From an uncultured Hungatella sp. (lineage in GTDB: Bacteria; Bacillota; Clostridia; Lachnospirales; Lachnospiraceae): a stretch of DNA of 28,553 bases. A model generated the notes under the pieces. The model made no database searches. It was not told the DNA's origin and saw nothing but the letters and a program-made list of their open reading frames with translations. The position numbers were made by a program, and so were the translations under genes. The DNA lies in contig CAJUPP010000048.1 in the NCBI GenBank assembly GCA_910588325.1, positions 1 through 28,553 on the forward strand. Reading direction: 5' to 3'. Below, in pieces: positions 7,021-15,369 of this stretch (its first letter is position 1; the number at the start of each line of letters is the position of its first letter).

Positions 7021-9048
7021 TTATTCCGTAAACTCCAAATAACTCCCATCAGGATAAGCATACTCCCCCCGGTAATTAGACCCATTATACCCTGGAAACT
7101 TCACCGGATGATAGTTCTGGGGCTTCGGATTATCCTCCTGCGTATAGATATACATCCAGTGATAATCCCACACCACCAGTTCATCCCTCTCATCCCCCAC
7201 CAAATCAATGGCCTCACAGCAAAACACAGGGTGCCCGTCATCCGGAAACGCCACTGCCCGGACTCCGTCTCCATTTATCAGTCCGCCCTTATGGGCATCT
7301 CCATTGGTCAGTATCAGCTCCTGCCCGTTTCCGTCCCAGTTTACAGGCGTCAGAAGATTCCCATTCATCTCATTTTCCATCTCCCACAGCTGTCTTCCGT
7401 CTGCGTCATACAGATAAATCATCCCCTGATGCCCCCAGAAATTCACCACCGCAATCTCCAATCCCGGCCGCTCCGGGCAATAGTTGGCCACACTGACCCT
7501 CTGTGCATGTCCGATATAATCTCTGGCCACAATATTACCCTTAAAATCCCCGATAAAGAACCCTTCCGTTCCCGACACACAGGCAAAATACCCTTTCCCG
7601 TCCCCACGGAATTTTCCCGCAACAATCTCGTCCGTATGGTCCTCTTCAATGGGATACGTCCAAAGCTCCTGCCCGTCTCCGTTTAGCATGGTATATCCTA
7701 CCAAGACCTCATCCCTACTGTCCCCGTCAATATCCACCGGCAGGGGACAATGCCCCGTATTCTTCCTGCTCTTATATTTCCACATCAGATTCAAATCCTC
7801 ATCCAGCGCATACACCCTGCAATACCTGTCCTTAATCAGAATATCCTTTGGCCTGTCCTTCCCTCTGAAATTGCAGATTCGAATCCCGTCCGGATTTATC
7901 CGGTCAAATGCATATATCCCATAAGGAACCCCAATTAACTCACTGTCCTCATCATCCGAAAGAGGCGTCTTCACCGCCTTTCTCACCTTTCCCGTAGCTC
8001 CGTCCAGAATCTGAATCTCAAAATTCCTTCCCACAATCACTTCATCCCTGCCGTCTCCGTCAATATCATAAACCTGAAACGGCATATCCGCCGATATCTT
8101 CCCAAGCACATCCGCCTGCAAAGACGGCTCCCCAAGCTGCCACAGAATCTTCCCCTCCAAATCTATGGCAGTCAGACAGCTGATAAACCCATAGGCATCC
8201 CGGCTGACCCTCTTCTGCATCTGGGCCAGCACCACAAACCACTCCTCTGTCCCTGTCAGGTGCCCAAACCGAACCTGCCTGCTGGTTCCGAAATCTCTCA
8301 AATAAATCTTCTTCCACAGCCTCATACCAGGATGGCTTTCCATCTCCTCCTGCTCCCGTCTTTTGGCCTGCCTTCTGCGATTCACAATCCCCTGATACCC
8401 CTCTTCTGACACAGTCACCAGAAAATCCGTAAACTGTGTGGGACAATCCGCCGTAATCCCTGCCTTTCCGCCTCTCCTCGCCAGTTCCACTGAGACACGG
8501 CATATTATTTTCCCGTCAATTCTGCACTCCACCTGTCCCTCACAACAATCCGCTTCCAGTAAATACACCGTATCGCTGTCATGGACAAACCGCGCCTCCT
8601 CTAAAACCCTGACCTCTTCCTTATGGCGATAAGACAGCACAGCCCTGTCCCTCCCCTCCAGACCAAACACCAGCGTATCCAGACTGTTATTCAGACAGAA
8701 CACAAGTCCTGCCATCCCTTTGGTGGACAACCGCCTCATCCTCACCGAAACCTGATACTCCCCCCACTCCTTCTTCCCCGTCTCCAGAGTCGGAAACATC
8801 CTGTGAGGATTTCCCTTCTCAATCCGCATACACTCCATATAATGAACACCCTCATACTCCGTAATCAGCCAGGTAGGCCCCGTCCCATTATACGTATAAT
8901 TGCAGACCGAATCATACCATCCCCCATGATACCCGTCCTCCACTACATAATGATACTCCCCCGTAGCCGAATGATCCCTGTCATAAGGAAACTCCCCGAT
9001 ACAAAAATCCTGAAAATTCTCCCTGCACAGTACAATTCCTTTCTCCAT
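7021..9048 (-). CDS. Non-secreted FG-GAP-like beta-propeller protein, possible rhamnogalacturonan lyase relative
   Basis: About 675 residues. The N-terminal 210 residues look like a concanavalin/LamG-type beta-sandwich (EYQVSVRMRRLS, GLVFCLNNSLDTLVFGLEG). From about residue 245 on it is a beta-propeller with DxDGDGxDE-type calcium loops: YDIDGDGRDEVIVG near 327, VDIDGDSRDEVLVGY near 438, VNWDGNGQELIL near 569 and IDLVGDERDELVV near 614. Such loops occur in PL11 rhamnogalacturonan lyases, but I do not see enough to assign that family firmly. No signal peptide is present. I prefer ATG 9048, preceded by AGGAGGAAGCG; ATG 9063 is also possible. It starts 18 bp after the PL22 lyase stop, so it should act in the cytoplasm on the same imported pectic fragments. 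Confidence 0.75.
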   Translation of the reverse strand: MEKGIVLCRENFQDFCIGEFPYDRDHSATGEYHYVVEDGYHGGWYDSVCNYTYNGTGPTWLITEYEGVHYMECMRIEKGNPHRMFPTLETGKKEWGEYQVSVRMRRLSTKGMAGLVFCLNNSLDTLVFGLEGRDRAVLSYRHKEEVRVLEEARFVHDSDTVYLLEADCCEGQVECRIDGKIICRVSVELARRGGKAGITADCPTQFTDFLVTVSEEGYQGIVNRRRQAKRREQEEMESHPGMRLWKKIYLRDFGTSRQVRFGHLTGTEEWFVVLAQMQKRVSRDAYGFISCLTAIDLEGKILWQLGEPSLQADVLGKISADMPFQVYDIDGDGRDEVIVGRNFEIQILDGATGKVRKAVKTPLSDDEDSELIGVPYGIYAFDRINPDGIRICNFRGKDRPKDILIKDRYCRVYALDEDLNLMWKYKSRKNTGHCPLPVDIDGDSRDEVLVGYTMLNGDGQELWTYPIEEDHTDEIVAGKFRGDGKGYFACVSGTEGFFIGDFKGNIVARDYIGHAQRVSVANYCPERPGLEIAVVNFWGHQGMIYLYDADGRQLWEMENEMNGNLLTPVNWDGNGQELILTNGDAHKGGLINGDGVRAVAFPDDGHPVFCCEAIDLVGDERDELVVWDYHWMYIYTQEDNPKPQNYHPVKFPGYNGSNYRGEYAYPDGSYLEFTE

Positions 9049-9066
9049 CGCTTCCTCCTGCATTCC

Positions 9067-10221
9067 CTATATCCTCTCCGGCACCTCCACCAAAAACAGA
9101 TTGTCATTCCACCTGTCCGTATCCGCCGCATACAAAAGCCATCTCCCGTCCCAGCTAAAGGTAGGATGGCAATGTGACCTCTGATAATGCCATGTGGTAT
9201 TATGGTTTGCCAGCACCTTCATCCTGGTCTCTCCGTTTTCCTGGGGCTGAATCAGCAGAATATCCTCCACCCCATCCCCCACAAACATGGTCAAATCCTT
9301 ATTGGCAAAATAATGATTGCAATAAAAAGGCATATCAATCTTATGATAAACCTTCCCGTCCTTATGGGCAAACCCAAAATAAGGCGTCTCAGCCGCATAC
9401 ACCTGGCTCTTAGTATTAGAAATGGTCCCGTCATGTCCGCCCCGCCGGTTGTCAAAAATCACATCCCCATTCTGCGTCCAGAACTCATGCCCCACACAGT
9501 CATCCTCCTCCTGCCGAAAGCAGGGCCACACTTCCCCTGTCTTCATATGGATCATCCAGATTCTCTGCTGCACATAATTCCATGGCCCCTCATGGCAGAA
9601 CATGGCAATGTCCGGATCATCCGGCGAAAACTGAAAATGGCTCAGCCAGCAGGTATCCCGAAACACATCATGAAACCCTGTGCCGTCCAGCCGAATCACA
9701 GACACCCGTCCGTCCTTTGTGGCAAACATCTTCTCCTTAAATCCCGCATAATTAGGCCCTCCGTCCGGCAGGGCATCCACATCCTCATTGCGGTTAAATC
9801 CCAGCCATTTCTTATCGCTGCTGAAAGAAAGATTCTGCAACAGCATCTTCTCAGGGTCCTCATACAGCAGCTTATTCTCCCCGGTCTTCGTATTGTAAAG
9901 CCGCAGCTGTACCCCGGTGATATACGCCACATACTCCCCGTCCGGAGTCTTTGTCACCTTCCCCACTTCCACTCCCAGCGGGTCCTCTGTCAATTGCACC
10001 ATCTCCCCACTGTCTATGTCCATCTTAAACAAATTGCAGATTTCCGTCTCCTCATGTCCCCGGTTTGATAAAAAATAGAGAGTTTTCCCATCCTCGTCAA
10101 AAGAATTCTCCGTAAAATAAAAATGATAATTGATTCCCTGACTGGTTAACTGTGTAATCTTTGCCCCGCTTTTGGGGTCTGTAAATGTCCTCTTCTCAGA
10201 GGGATATATGGTTCCTACCAT
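9067..10221 (-). CDS. ogl: Oligogalacturonate lyase (polysaccharide lyase family 22)
   Basis: This 384-residue cytoplasmic lyase splits short (unsaturated) galacturonate oligomers to 4-deoxy-L-threo-5-hexosulose uronate, which feeds the kdu/kdg pathway. The seven-bladed propeller signature is clear: ITQLTSQGINYHFYF near the start, the family hallmark HFQFSPDDPDIAMFCHEGPW at 195-214 and VQQRIW. H245 in VGHEFW fits the catalytic histidine, and Q347, H350 and H352 in the QRSHCHP segment fit metal ligands known from the characterised Yersinia enzyme (recalled, not aligned). The longer frame back to 10329 runs through hairpins and is untranslated in my view. ATG 10221 follows AAGGAG by about 11 nt and gives the usual family length. 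It is the clearest functional clue that the locus handles pectin. Confidence 0.92.
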   Translation of the reverse strand: MVGTIYPSEKRTFTDPKSGAKITQLTSQGINYHFYFTENSFDEDGKTLYFLSNRGHEETEICNLFKMDIDSGEMVQLTEDPLGVEVGKVTKTPDGEYVAYITGVQLRLYNTKTGENKLLYEDPEKMLLQNLSFSSDKKWLGFNRNEDVDALPDGGPNYAGFKEKMFATKDGRVSVIRLDGTGFHDVFRDTCWLSHFQFSPDDPDIAMFCHEGPWNYVQQRIWMIHMKTGEVWPCFRQEEDDCVGHEFWTQNGDVIFDNRRGGHDGTISNTKSQVYAAETPYFGFAHKDGKVYHKIDMPFYCNHYFANKDLTMFVGDGVEDILLIQPQENGETRMKVLANHNTTWHYQRSHCHPTFSWDGRWLLYAADTDRWNDNLFLVEVPERI

Positions 10222-10259
10222 AATTCTCATTCTCCTTTTCCATACATTTTTTCCTCTGC

Positions 10260-10311
10260 ATGGCAGGTCTTGCACCTGCCATAACGGTAGATATGAAAGC
10301 TTGCTTTCATA
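10260..10311 (-). promoter_or_regulatory. Two extra hairpins in the leader of the PL22 gene
   Basis: ATGGCAGGT (10260-10268) and ACCTGCCAT (10274-10282) form a perfect 9-bp hairpin with a 5-nt loop. Ten bases on, TATGAAAGC (10292-10300) and GCTTTCATA (10303-10311) form a second 9-bp inverted repeat with a 2-nt centre. Neither is followed by a U-run on the minus strand. They may stabilise the processed lyase mRNA or act as operators; the role is unknown. Confidence 0.5.
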
Positions 10312-10314
10312 CTT

Positions 10315-10360
10315 AAAAGGCTGCTGCAAAACAGTAGTCCCATCTCGTTTTACAGCAGCC
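10315..10360 (-). terminator. Terminator/attenuator after the binding-protein gene
   Basis: On the minus strand GGCTGCTGTAAAAC (10347-10360) pairs with GTTTTGCAGCAGCC (10319-10332), 14 bp with one mismatch and a 14-nt loop, followed by TTTT (10315-10318). It lies 90 bp after the binding-protein stop. It mirrors the terminator after the first binding protein at 951-980 and should make lyase expression lower than binding-protein expression. Confidence 0.75.
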
Positions 10361-10449
10361 TCCTCTCTTATACCGGCATCACCGATTCGTCCTTTTATTC
10401 CCAGGCCCGTCTGCCAATACCGTACATTTAATTATAGTTTGCCTTCCTC

Positions 10450-11844
10450 TTAGTTGGCCATATAATTTGCATACGCCTCATTCAAATACTCCGCCCACAT
10501 ATCCAGCAGTTCCTTTGCCGTCATATCCCCTGACATTACAGACTGGATTCCCGGCTCAATATACGTAGAGTTGATGGTTCCCCACTCAGGCAGGTAAGAA
10601 GGAGAAGTATATGTAATGCAGTTATCCATGCTGGTAGTCTCAATCGCACACTGAATATGCTGCTTATCCTTCATCCATTCATCCTCATAGCAGGATTTGT
10701 TTACCGGAAGCTGTCCGATAGACTCATTCCAATAGCTGTTTGCATCATGTCCGCACATATAAGTAATCCATCTCCATGCCGCTTCCTGATTCTCGCAGGT
10801 ATCAAACATACATAACCCTGTCAAAGCACCGCCGTAATTTACATATTTGCCATTGTCCGCCGTAGGATACGGGTGAGCAGAGAACCCTTCTGTTCCTCCA
10901 AATGCAGTCACATGGCTTCCGTAAGAACCAAGATTGTGAGTAAACATTGCGCTTACACCAGAGTCAAAGTTTGCGGAAATCTCCTTGTAACCGGCCGTGA
11001 TATCGCTTTCCGGCGTATATTCGCCGTACAGTCCCAGATATCTTTCAAGAAATGAAACCGCCTCATCACAGTTGATGGTAGTCTTGCCGTTTGCATCAAA
11101 CACTTCATTGGTTCCAAGATAGGAATAGATAAAGTCAATCAGAACTGCCGGGGAAGCAGAACCGCCGCGGATGGTATAGCCGTACTGTCCGTTATCCTTA
11201 TCCGTCAGCTTCTCCACATCCTCAAAGAATTCATCCCAGGTCTTCGGTGCCTCCAGCCCTGCATCTGCAAACATAGTATCATTGATCCACAGAGTCATAA
11301 AATTTGCAGAAGTAGGCATCATATAAATCTTACCGTCTTTATGATAAGTACGGCACATTTCCATATAGCCTTCCTCAATATTTCCGCTGTCCTCCCATGC
11401 GGCGAACATATCGTCAAAAGCCACACAGTGTTCCTGCCCGATAACCGTTGCTGCCCAGGAATTGTTCAGCCCGCCTACGTCAGGAGTCTCCCCTGCCGCA
11501 ATGGCCGTCTGATATTTGGAAAGAGCATCTCCAGAAGAAAGTCCAAGATACTCAATATGAATATCCGGATTCTCCGCCTCAAAGTCCTCAATAATCTGCA
11601 TATAATATTCCGTACGTTCATCACCTGCATTCTCATCCCAGAAAGTAACGGTTACCTTCTCCCCGGAAGGTGCTTCTGCCTGAGCCTGTCCGCCTTCTGT
11701 CTCGGCCGCCTTTGTGGTCTCTCCTGCAGCCGCCTGTGTGGTATCAGAGGATGAGCCGCCCTGCTCAGAGGATCCGCAGGCTGCTAAAGACAAGACAACA
11801 GATGCTGTCAGTGTGCATGCCAACGCTTTTCTCATTTTTTTCAT
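10450..11844 (-). CDS. Carbohydrate ABC transporter substrate-binding lipoprotein
   Basis: About 464 residues. A lipoprotein signal peptide is clear: charged MKKMRKAL, a hydrophobic core and the lipobox LAAC with the lipidated cysteine at residue 23, followed by a low-complexity Ser/Thr/Ala/Gly linker. The mature part begins KVTVTFWDENAGDERTEYY, typical of family 1 sugar-binding proteins, and contains the late YVNYGGALTGL and AWRWITYM segments. I chose ATG 11844 because AAGGAGA precedes it by about 10 nt; the frame extends ten codons further up without a better site. It should collect pectic oligosaccharides at the cell surface for the two permeases encoded just upstream, and sits next to the PL22 lyase that would process the cargo. 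Confidence 0.93.
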   Translation of the reverse strand: MKKMRKALACTLTASVVLSLAACGSSEQGGSSSDTTQAAAGETTKAAETEGGQAQAEAPSGEKVTVTFWDENAGDERTEYYMQIIEDFEAENPDIHIEYLGLSSGDALSKYQTAIAAGETPDVGGLNNSWAATVIGQEHCVAFDDMFAAWEDSGNIEEGYMEMCRTYHKDGKIYMMPTSANFMTLWINDTMFADAGLEAPKTWDEFFEDVEKLTDKDNGQYGYTIRGGSASPAVLIDFIYSYLGTNEVFDANGKTTINCDEAVSFLERYLGLYGEYTPESDITAGYKEISANFDSGVSAMFTHNLGSYGSHVTAFGGTEGFSAHPYPTADNGKYVNYGGALTGLCMFDTCENQEAAWRWITYMCGHDANSYWNESIGQLPVNKSCYEDEWMKDKQHIQCAIETTSMDNCITYTSPSYLPEWGTINSTYIEPGIQSVMSGDMTAKELLDMWAEYLNEAYANYMAN

Positions 11845-11930
11845 AGTTCTTCTCTCCTTTTCTTTTATAAACATCTCACTGCTTCACAGGCTTCTCTTCC
11901 CTGTGGCAGATAGTATATCATCAAGGGACG

Positions 11931-12773
11931 TTATCCCTTAACTGCTCCTGAACTTAAGCCGCCTACCAGGTTCTTCTGAACATAGCTGAACAGAATCAGC
12001 GTGGGCACTACGGCGATAATCGCACCTGCTGCCAACTGTCCGTAATTAATACTGAATTCACCTACCAGGTTCTTAAGGCCCACCGGAAGAGTCAGCTTAT
12101 TCTGCTTGCTGATGAACATAAAAGAGAAAAGGAACTCATTCCAACAGGAAATAAATCCATACGCGGCAATCGTGACAATGCCTGGTTTCAAAACCGGAAG
12201 AAGCACATGCCAGATGGCTCCCAGACGACTGCAGCCGTCAATCTGTGCCGCCTCCTCGATGGTGTAATCAATTCCGCTTACAAATCCCTTCATCAAGATG
12301 GAGTTAAAAGGAAAATGAAACGTAGTATTTACCAAAACCAATGCAAACAAACTGTTTAACATGCCTAAATTTTTAAAAATAATAAAAATCGGCGTAATCA
12401 GCATGGCTCCCGGAATAAACTGGGTACATAAAAGAATCAGCATAAATGCATTTTTCCCTTTAAACTTAAACCGGTCCAGAGCATACCCGGTCAACACGGA
12501 AAGCATCACGATGAATACGACTCCAAACACGGAGATAAACAAACTGTTCTTAAAGTAAATCTTAAATCCGCTTCTGGTCCACGCCTCAATATAGTTTTGG
12601 AATGTAAACGCAGCCGGCCAGTAAGTCACTTCCTTTGAGGTTATCTCGGCCGAAGGCTTAAAGGAGGTAGCCAGACACCAGTAAATGGGGAATAAGATAA
12701 ATGCAAGGAACAGAACAAGAGCTATGACAAACAATCCTTTTGACAATACGTTCTTTCCCTTATTGTTCTTCAT
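11931..12773 (-). CDS. Carbohydrate ABC transporter permease (MalG type), pectin locus
   Basis: A 280-residue membrane protein with a first membrane segment at about residues 14-35 (FVIALVLFLAFILFPIYW) and the ATPase-contact loop EEAAQIDGCSR, followed by a CWNEFLF motif characteristic of MalG-like subunits. I chose ATG 12773, which lies one base after the stop of the preceding permease and has GGGGGAA 8 nt upstream within that gene; an in-frame ATG seven codons earlier has no better site. It forms the channel with the permease encoded immediately upstream. The ATPase is not in the window. Confidence 0.93.
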   Translation of the reverse strand: MKNNKGKNVLSKGLFVIALVLFLAFILFPIYWCLATSFKPSAEITSKEVTYWPAAFTFQNYIEAWTRSGFKIYFKNSLFISVFGVVFIVMLSVLTGYALDRFKFKGKNAFMLILLCTQFIPGAMLITPIFIIFKNLGMLNSLFALVLVNTTFHFPFNSILMKGFVSGIDYTIEEAAQIDGCSRLGAIWHVLLPVLKPGIVTIAAYGFISCWNEFLFSFMFISKQNKLTLPVGLKNLVGEFSINYGQLAAGAIIAVVPTLILFSYVQKNLVGGLSSGAVKG

Positions 12774-12774
12774 G

Positions 12775-13671
12775 TTATGCTTCCCCCTTTCCATAGCCGG
12801 ACAGCTTTAAATAGACTCCCGCAAAAATCAACAGAATTAAGAATGCGATTACTGCCAGCGTGGAACCATATCCGTAATTTCCGTTTTTCACCGACATATT
12901 AGTCATATACATAGTCAGGGTTGTGGTTCTGTAAGAAGGACCGCCGCCTGTCAATGTAAATATCAAATCCACATTGTTAAACTCCCATACGGCACGAAGC
13001 AGGGTAGTCAAAATAATCGTATCCTTAAGCATGGGAATCTTTACCATGAAAATCTCCTGCATGGTTGTGGCCCCGTCCACGACGCAAGCCTCATGAAGGT
13101 CTGACGGAATATTCTGCAGGGCTGCCAGAATGGTAATGGCAAAAAACGGAATTCCTCTCCAGACCTCTGCCACAGCCGTAGCCTTAAATACAGTTTTCAT
13201 ATTGCCCAGCCAGGCCATATTTTTGGAAATCAGCCCCAGGTCCTTACAGACAGAATTTAAAAGACCGATGTTTTCATTGTAAATCAGGGACCACAGCATG
13301 GATGTCAAGACACCGGATACTGCCCATGGGAAAAATACGACACAGCGGTAGATTCCCCGCCCTTTAAACTTCTCATCCAGCAGTAAAGCAAGTATCATAC
13401 CCAGCACAAGCTGTGAGCAAACCTCTGTCAGAACCCATTTCACCGAGACACTTAAAGAACGGTAAAAAATCTTATCTGCAAACAGCTTTTTAAAGTTTTC
13501 CAGACCGACAAATCCCTTGTTTGCAAGCTTCGTCACATCATAACTCTGCACACTGTAAAAAAACACGGTCATCAGAGGATATGCCAAAAATGCCAATATA
13601 AAAAGAGCCGCCGGCAAGAGAAATAAATAAGGCATCCTATCTTTTTTTGAAATACCTGTTTTGGTTTTCAT
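12775..13671 (-). CDS. Carbohydrate ABC transporter permease (MalF type), pectin locus
   Basis: A 298-residue membrane protein. Its first membrane segment is LFLLPAALFILAFLAYPL near residues 16-33, and it has a SVKWVLTEVCSQLVLGMILALL segment and the EAA-type loop EACVVDGATT. ATG 13671 is preceded by AAGGGGGAATCATC; the in-frame ATG at 13689 would place that ribosome-binding site inside the coding sequence. It is the first gene of the importer operon, 84 bp downstream of the response-regulator gene, in a gap carrying a 13-bp direct repeat (13696-13743). Partner of the following MalG-type subunit. Confidence 0.93.
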   Translation of the reverse strand: MKTKTGISKKDRMPYLFLLPAALFILAFLAYPLMTVFFYSVQSYDVTKLANKGFVGLENFKKLFADKIFYRSLSVSVKWVLTEVCSQLVLGMILALLLDEKFKGRGIYRCVVFFPWAVSGVLTSMLWSLIYNENIGLLNSVCKDLGLISKNMAWLGNMKTVFKATAVAEVWRGIPFFAITILAALQNIPSDLHEACVVDGATTMQEIFMVKIPMLKDTIILTTLLRAVWEFNNVDLIFTLTGGGPSYRTTTLTMYMTNMSVKNGNYGYGSTLAVIAFLILLIFAGVYLKLSGYGKGEA

Positions 13672-13695
13672 GATGATTCCCCCTTCCATTGACTC

Positions 13696-13743
13696 TATTT
13701 TATATAAATCAATCCCCTGTTTACAGATAATATTTTATATAAA
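13696..13743 (-). promoter_or_regulatory. Tandem 13-bp repeats in front of the importer operon, candidate regulator sites
   Basis: TATTTTATATAAA occurs at 13696-13708 and again at 13731-13743, identical and in the same orientation, 35 bp apart. The second copy is part of the perfect palindrome ATTTTATATAAAAT (13732-13745). They lie between the regulator stop and the first permease start. AraC-type regulators often bind direct repeats, so these are candidate sites for the neighbouring YesN-like regulator, or one copy may contain a TATAAA-type -10 element. Confidence 0.45.
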
Positions 13744-13755
13744 ATGTTTAAATTT

Positions 13756-15357
13756 TTATACCTCCTCCCTGTAGGTTCCCGGCGAAACGCCTGTATATTT
13801 TTTGAAACAGACCGCAAAATACTGAGAACTGCTGTATCCCACGGCTTCCGCTATCTCGCTGACCGTCTTGGAGCTTGTCCTTAAAAGCTCCTTGGCCTTC
13901 TCCATCCGGACTTCCAGAAGGTGGCCGCTGAAATTCTGCTTTGTCTCCTGCTTAAACAGCACTGCCAGATAGGGCACGCTGATATTTAAAAATCCTGCAA
14001 TATCATTGAGGCTTAAATCCTCTTTCATATAATTCTGCTTTAAATACTCCAGGGCCTGTTCCGCAATCTTTTTCTTGTGGTTTCCTCCCCCTTTCCGCCT
14101 TTTCGCAATCCCCACGGCAAATTTTGTGATATCGTCCTCCAGTTCATCCAGGGTATTCAGCTGCTGGATATGGTTTAAATAATACAGATAGCTGACCGTC
14201 TCGTCTTTCGAGGACAATTCTCCCTTAAAAGCCGTAATAGCCAGTTCCGTAGTCACCATCTTGGCCGACGCCAGAGATATGTACTCCTTGTGCCGGAAAG
14301 GTTCGTAGATATTCTTGATATCCTGCTCCACTTCCTCCACCATCCCCATGCGGATATGGTGGAGAAAGGTATCCGTAGGCAGCACCACCTGATTTTTCTC
14401 CTCCTTTTTCGGCAGCGAATCCGATGCATAAACTGCCTTCCACCCCTTTCCCTTCAGAATATGCCGGTCTCTTGCCGCATGAAGCACCTGGTTAAATGCC
14501 TCCGGTACATGTTCCATCCGTCTGTGGCTTCTGCCCACAGCCAAAGTGACCCGGTATGGCTCTCCGTCTTTCTCCAGCTCCAGCAGACAGTCCATAAATC
14601 CCCGGATAAAATCAGAGGTAAACATATCCTTCTCTTTTGCGACCAGAAGCATCTGAATATGAGGGCTTAAATTTCTTGCAAAATAAATCTGAAAAACCCC
14701 CCCGTCCCTGTTTTCCATCTCCTGCTTTTTCCTTAAAATCTTATCCTGGAGACGATGTTTCAATTCTATGGCCTGTCCGTCCGTATAGGTCTTTCCCTCC
14801 ACCTCATCCACAGCCGCCATCATCACCACATAGCCCCTGGCCCCGGAAGGAATCCCTACCTCCAGCGCTTCCTTTTTTATGTCCTCCTTGGGAATCTGCC
14901 CATACAGAAGCTGATTGACAAACTCACTCTGGGAAAGCTCCAGGCTTTTTCCCACTGCCGCCTGTGCCGCCTCCTCTTTTTCAATATCCCGGGCGGCCCT
15001 CTCCACGGCGCTTAAAAGCTGATCCGTAGTTACCGGTTTTAACAGGAAGTCAAAAGCTTTTAACTGTACGGCCTTGTGGGCATATTCAAAGTACTCATAC
15101 CCTGTGAGAAACAAGACTCTGGTCCGCAGATTCTCCCGGCGTATGTGTTCCAGCAGGCTGATGCCGTTCATAAACGGCATATTAATATCTGTCACAATAA
15201 TGTCTACCGGATGGGCGGTCAGATACTCCCACGCATCCTCCCCGTCCTTGAACACCCCTGCCACATCAAACTGACGTCCCTCCCAGTCCACCAGCTGCAA
15301 AAAACTCTGCCGAATCAGTTCCTCATCATCAATAAATAAAACACTGTGCCTTCTCAT
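13756..15357 (-). CDS. YesN-type response regulator with AraC DNA-binding domain
   Basis: A 533-residue cytoplasmic transcription factor. Residues 1-120 form a receiver domain: acidic pocket D10-D11, phosphoacceptor D57 in IIVTDINMP, and the conserved lysine in LLKPVTTDQLL. A long middle region of about 300 residues without a motif I recognise follows, as is usual for YesN-like proteins. Residues about 430-533 are an AraC/XylS double helix-turn-helix (LSLNDIAGFLNISVPYLAVL, then TVSEIAEAVGYSSSQYFAVC and the end motif GVSPGTYR). Its SD, GGAGGGAG, overlaps the stop region of the sensor-kinase gene, so the two are translated together. It should activate the adjoining importer and pectin-degradation genes. 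Confidence 0.93.
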   Translation of the reverse strand: MRRHSVLFIDDEELIRQSFLQLVDWEGRQFDVAGVFKDGEDAWEYLTAHPVDIIVTDINMPFMNGISLLEHIRRENLRTRVLFLTGYEYFEYAHKAVQLKAFDFLLKPVTTDQLLSAVERAARDIEKEEAAQAAVGKSLELSQSEFVNQLLYGQIPKEDIKKEALEVGIPSGARGYVVMMAAVDEVEGKTYTDGQAIELKHRLQDKILRKKQEMENRDGGVFQIYFARNLSPHIQMLLVAKEKDMFTSDFIRGFMDCLLELEKDGEPYRVTLAVGRSHRRMEHVPEAFNQVLHAARDRHILKGKGWKAVYASDSLPKKEEKNQVVLPTDTFLHHIRMGMVEEVEQDIKNIYEPFRHKEYISLASAKMVTTELAITAFKGELSSKDETVSYLYYLNHIQQLNTLDELEDDITKFAVGIAKRRKGGGNHKKKIAEQALEYLKQNYMKEDLSLNDIAGFLNISVPYLAVLFKQETKQNFSGHLLEVRMEKAKELLRTSSKTVSEIAEAVGYSSSQYFAVCFKKYTGVSPGTYREEV

Positions 15358-15369
15358 TTCTTCTCCCTC

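Noticed and set aside
9187..10068. 293-codon plus-strand frame over the PL22 gene
   Set aside because: Antisense to a well-supported lyase and composed of shadow-like Pro/His/Ile-rich sequence.
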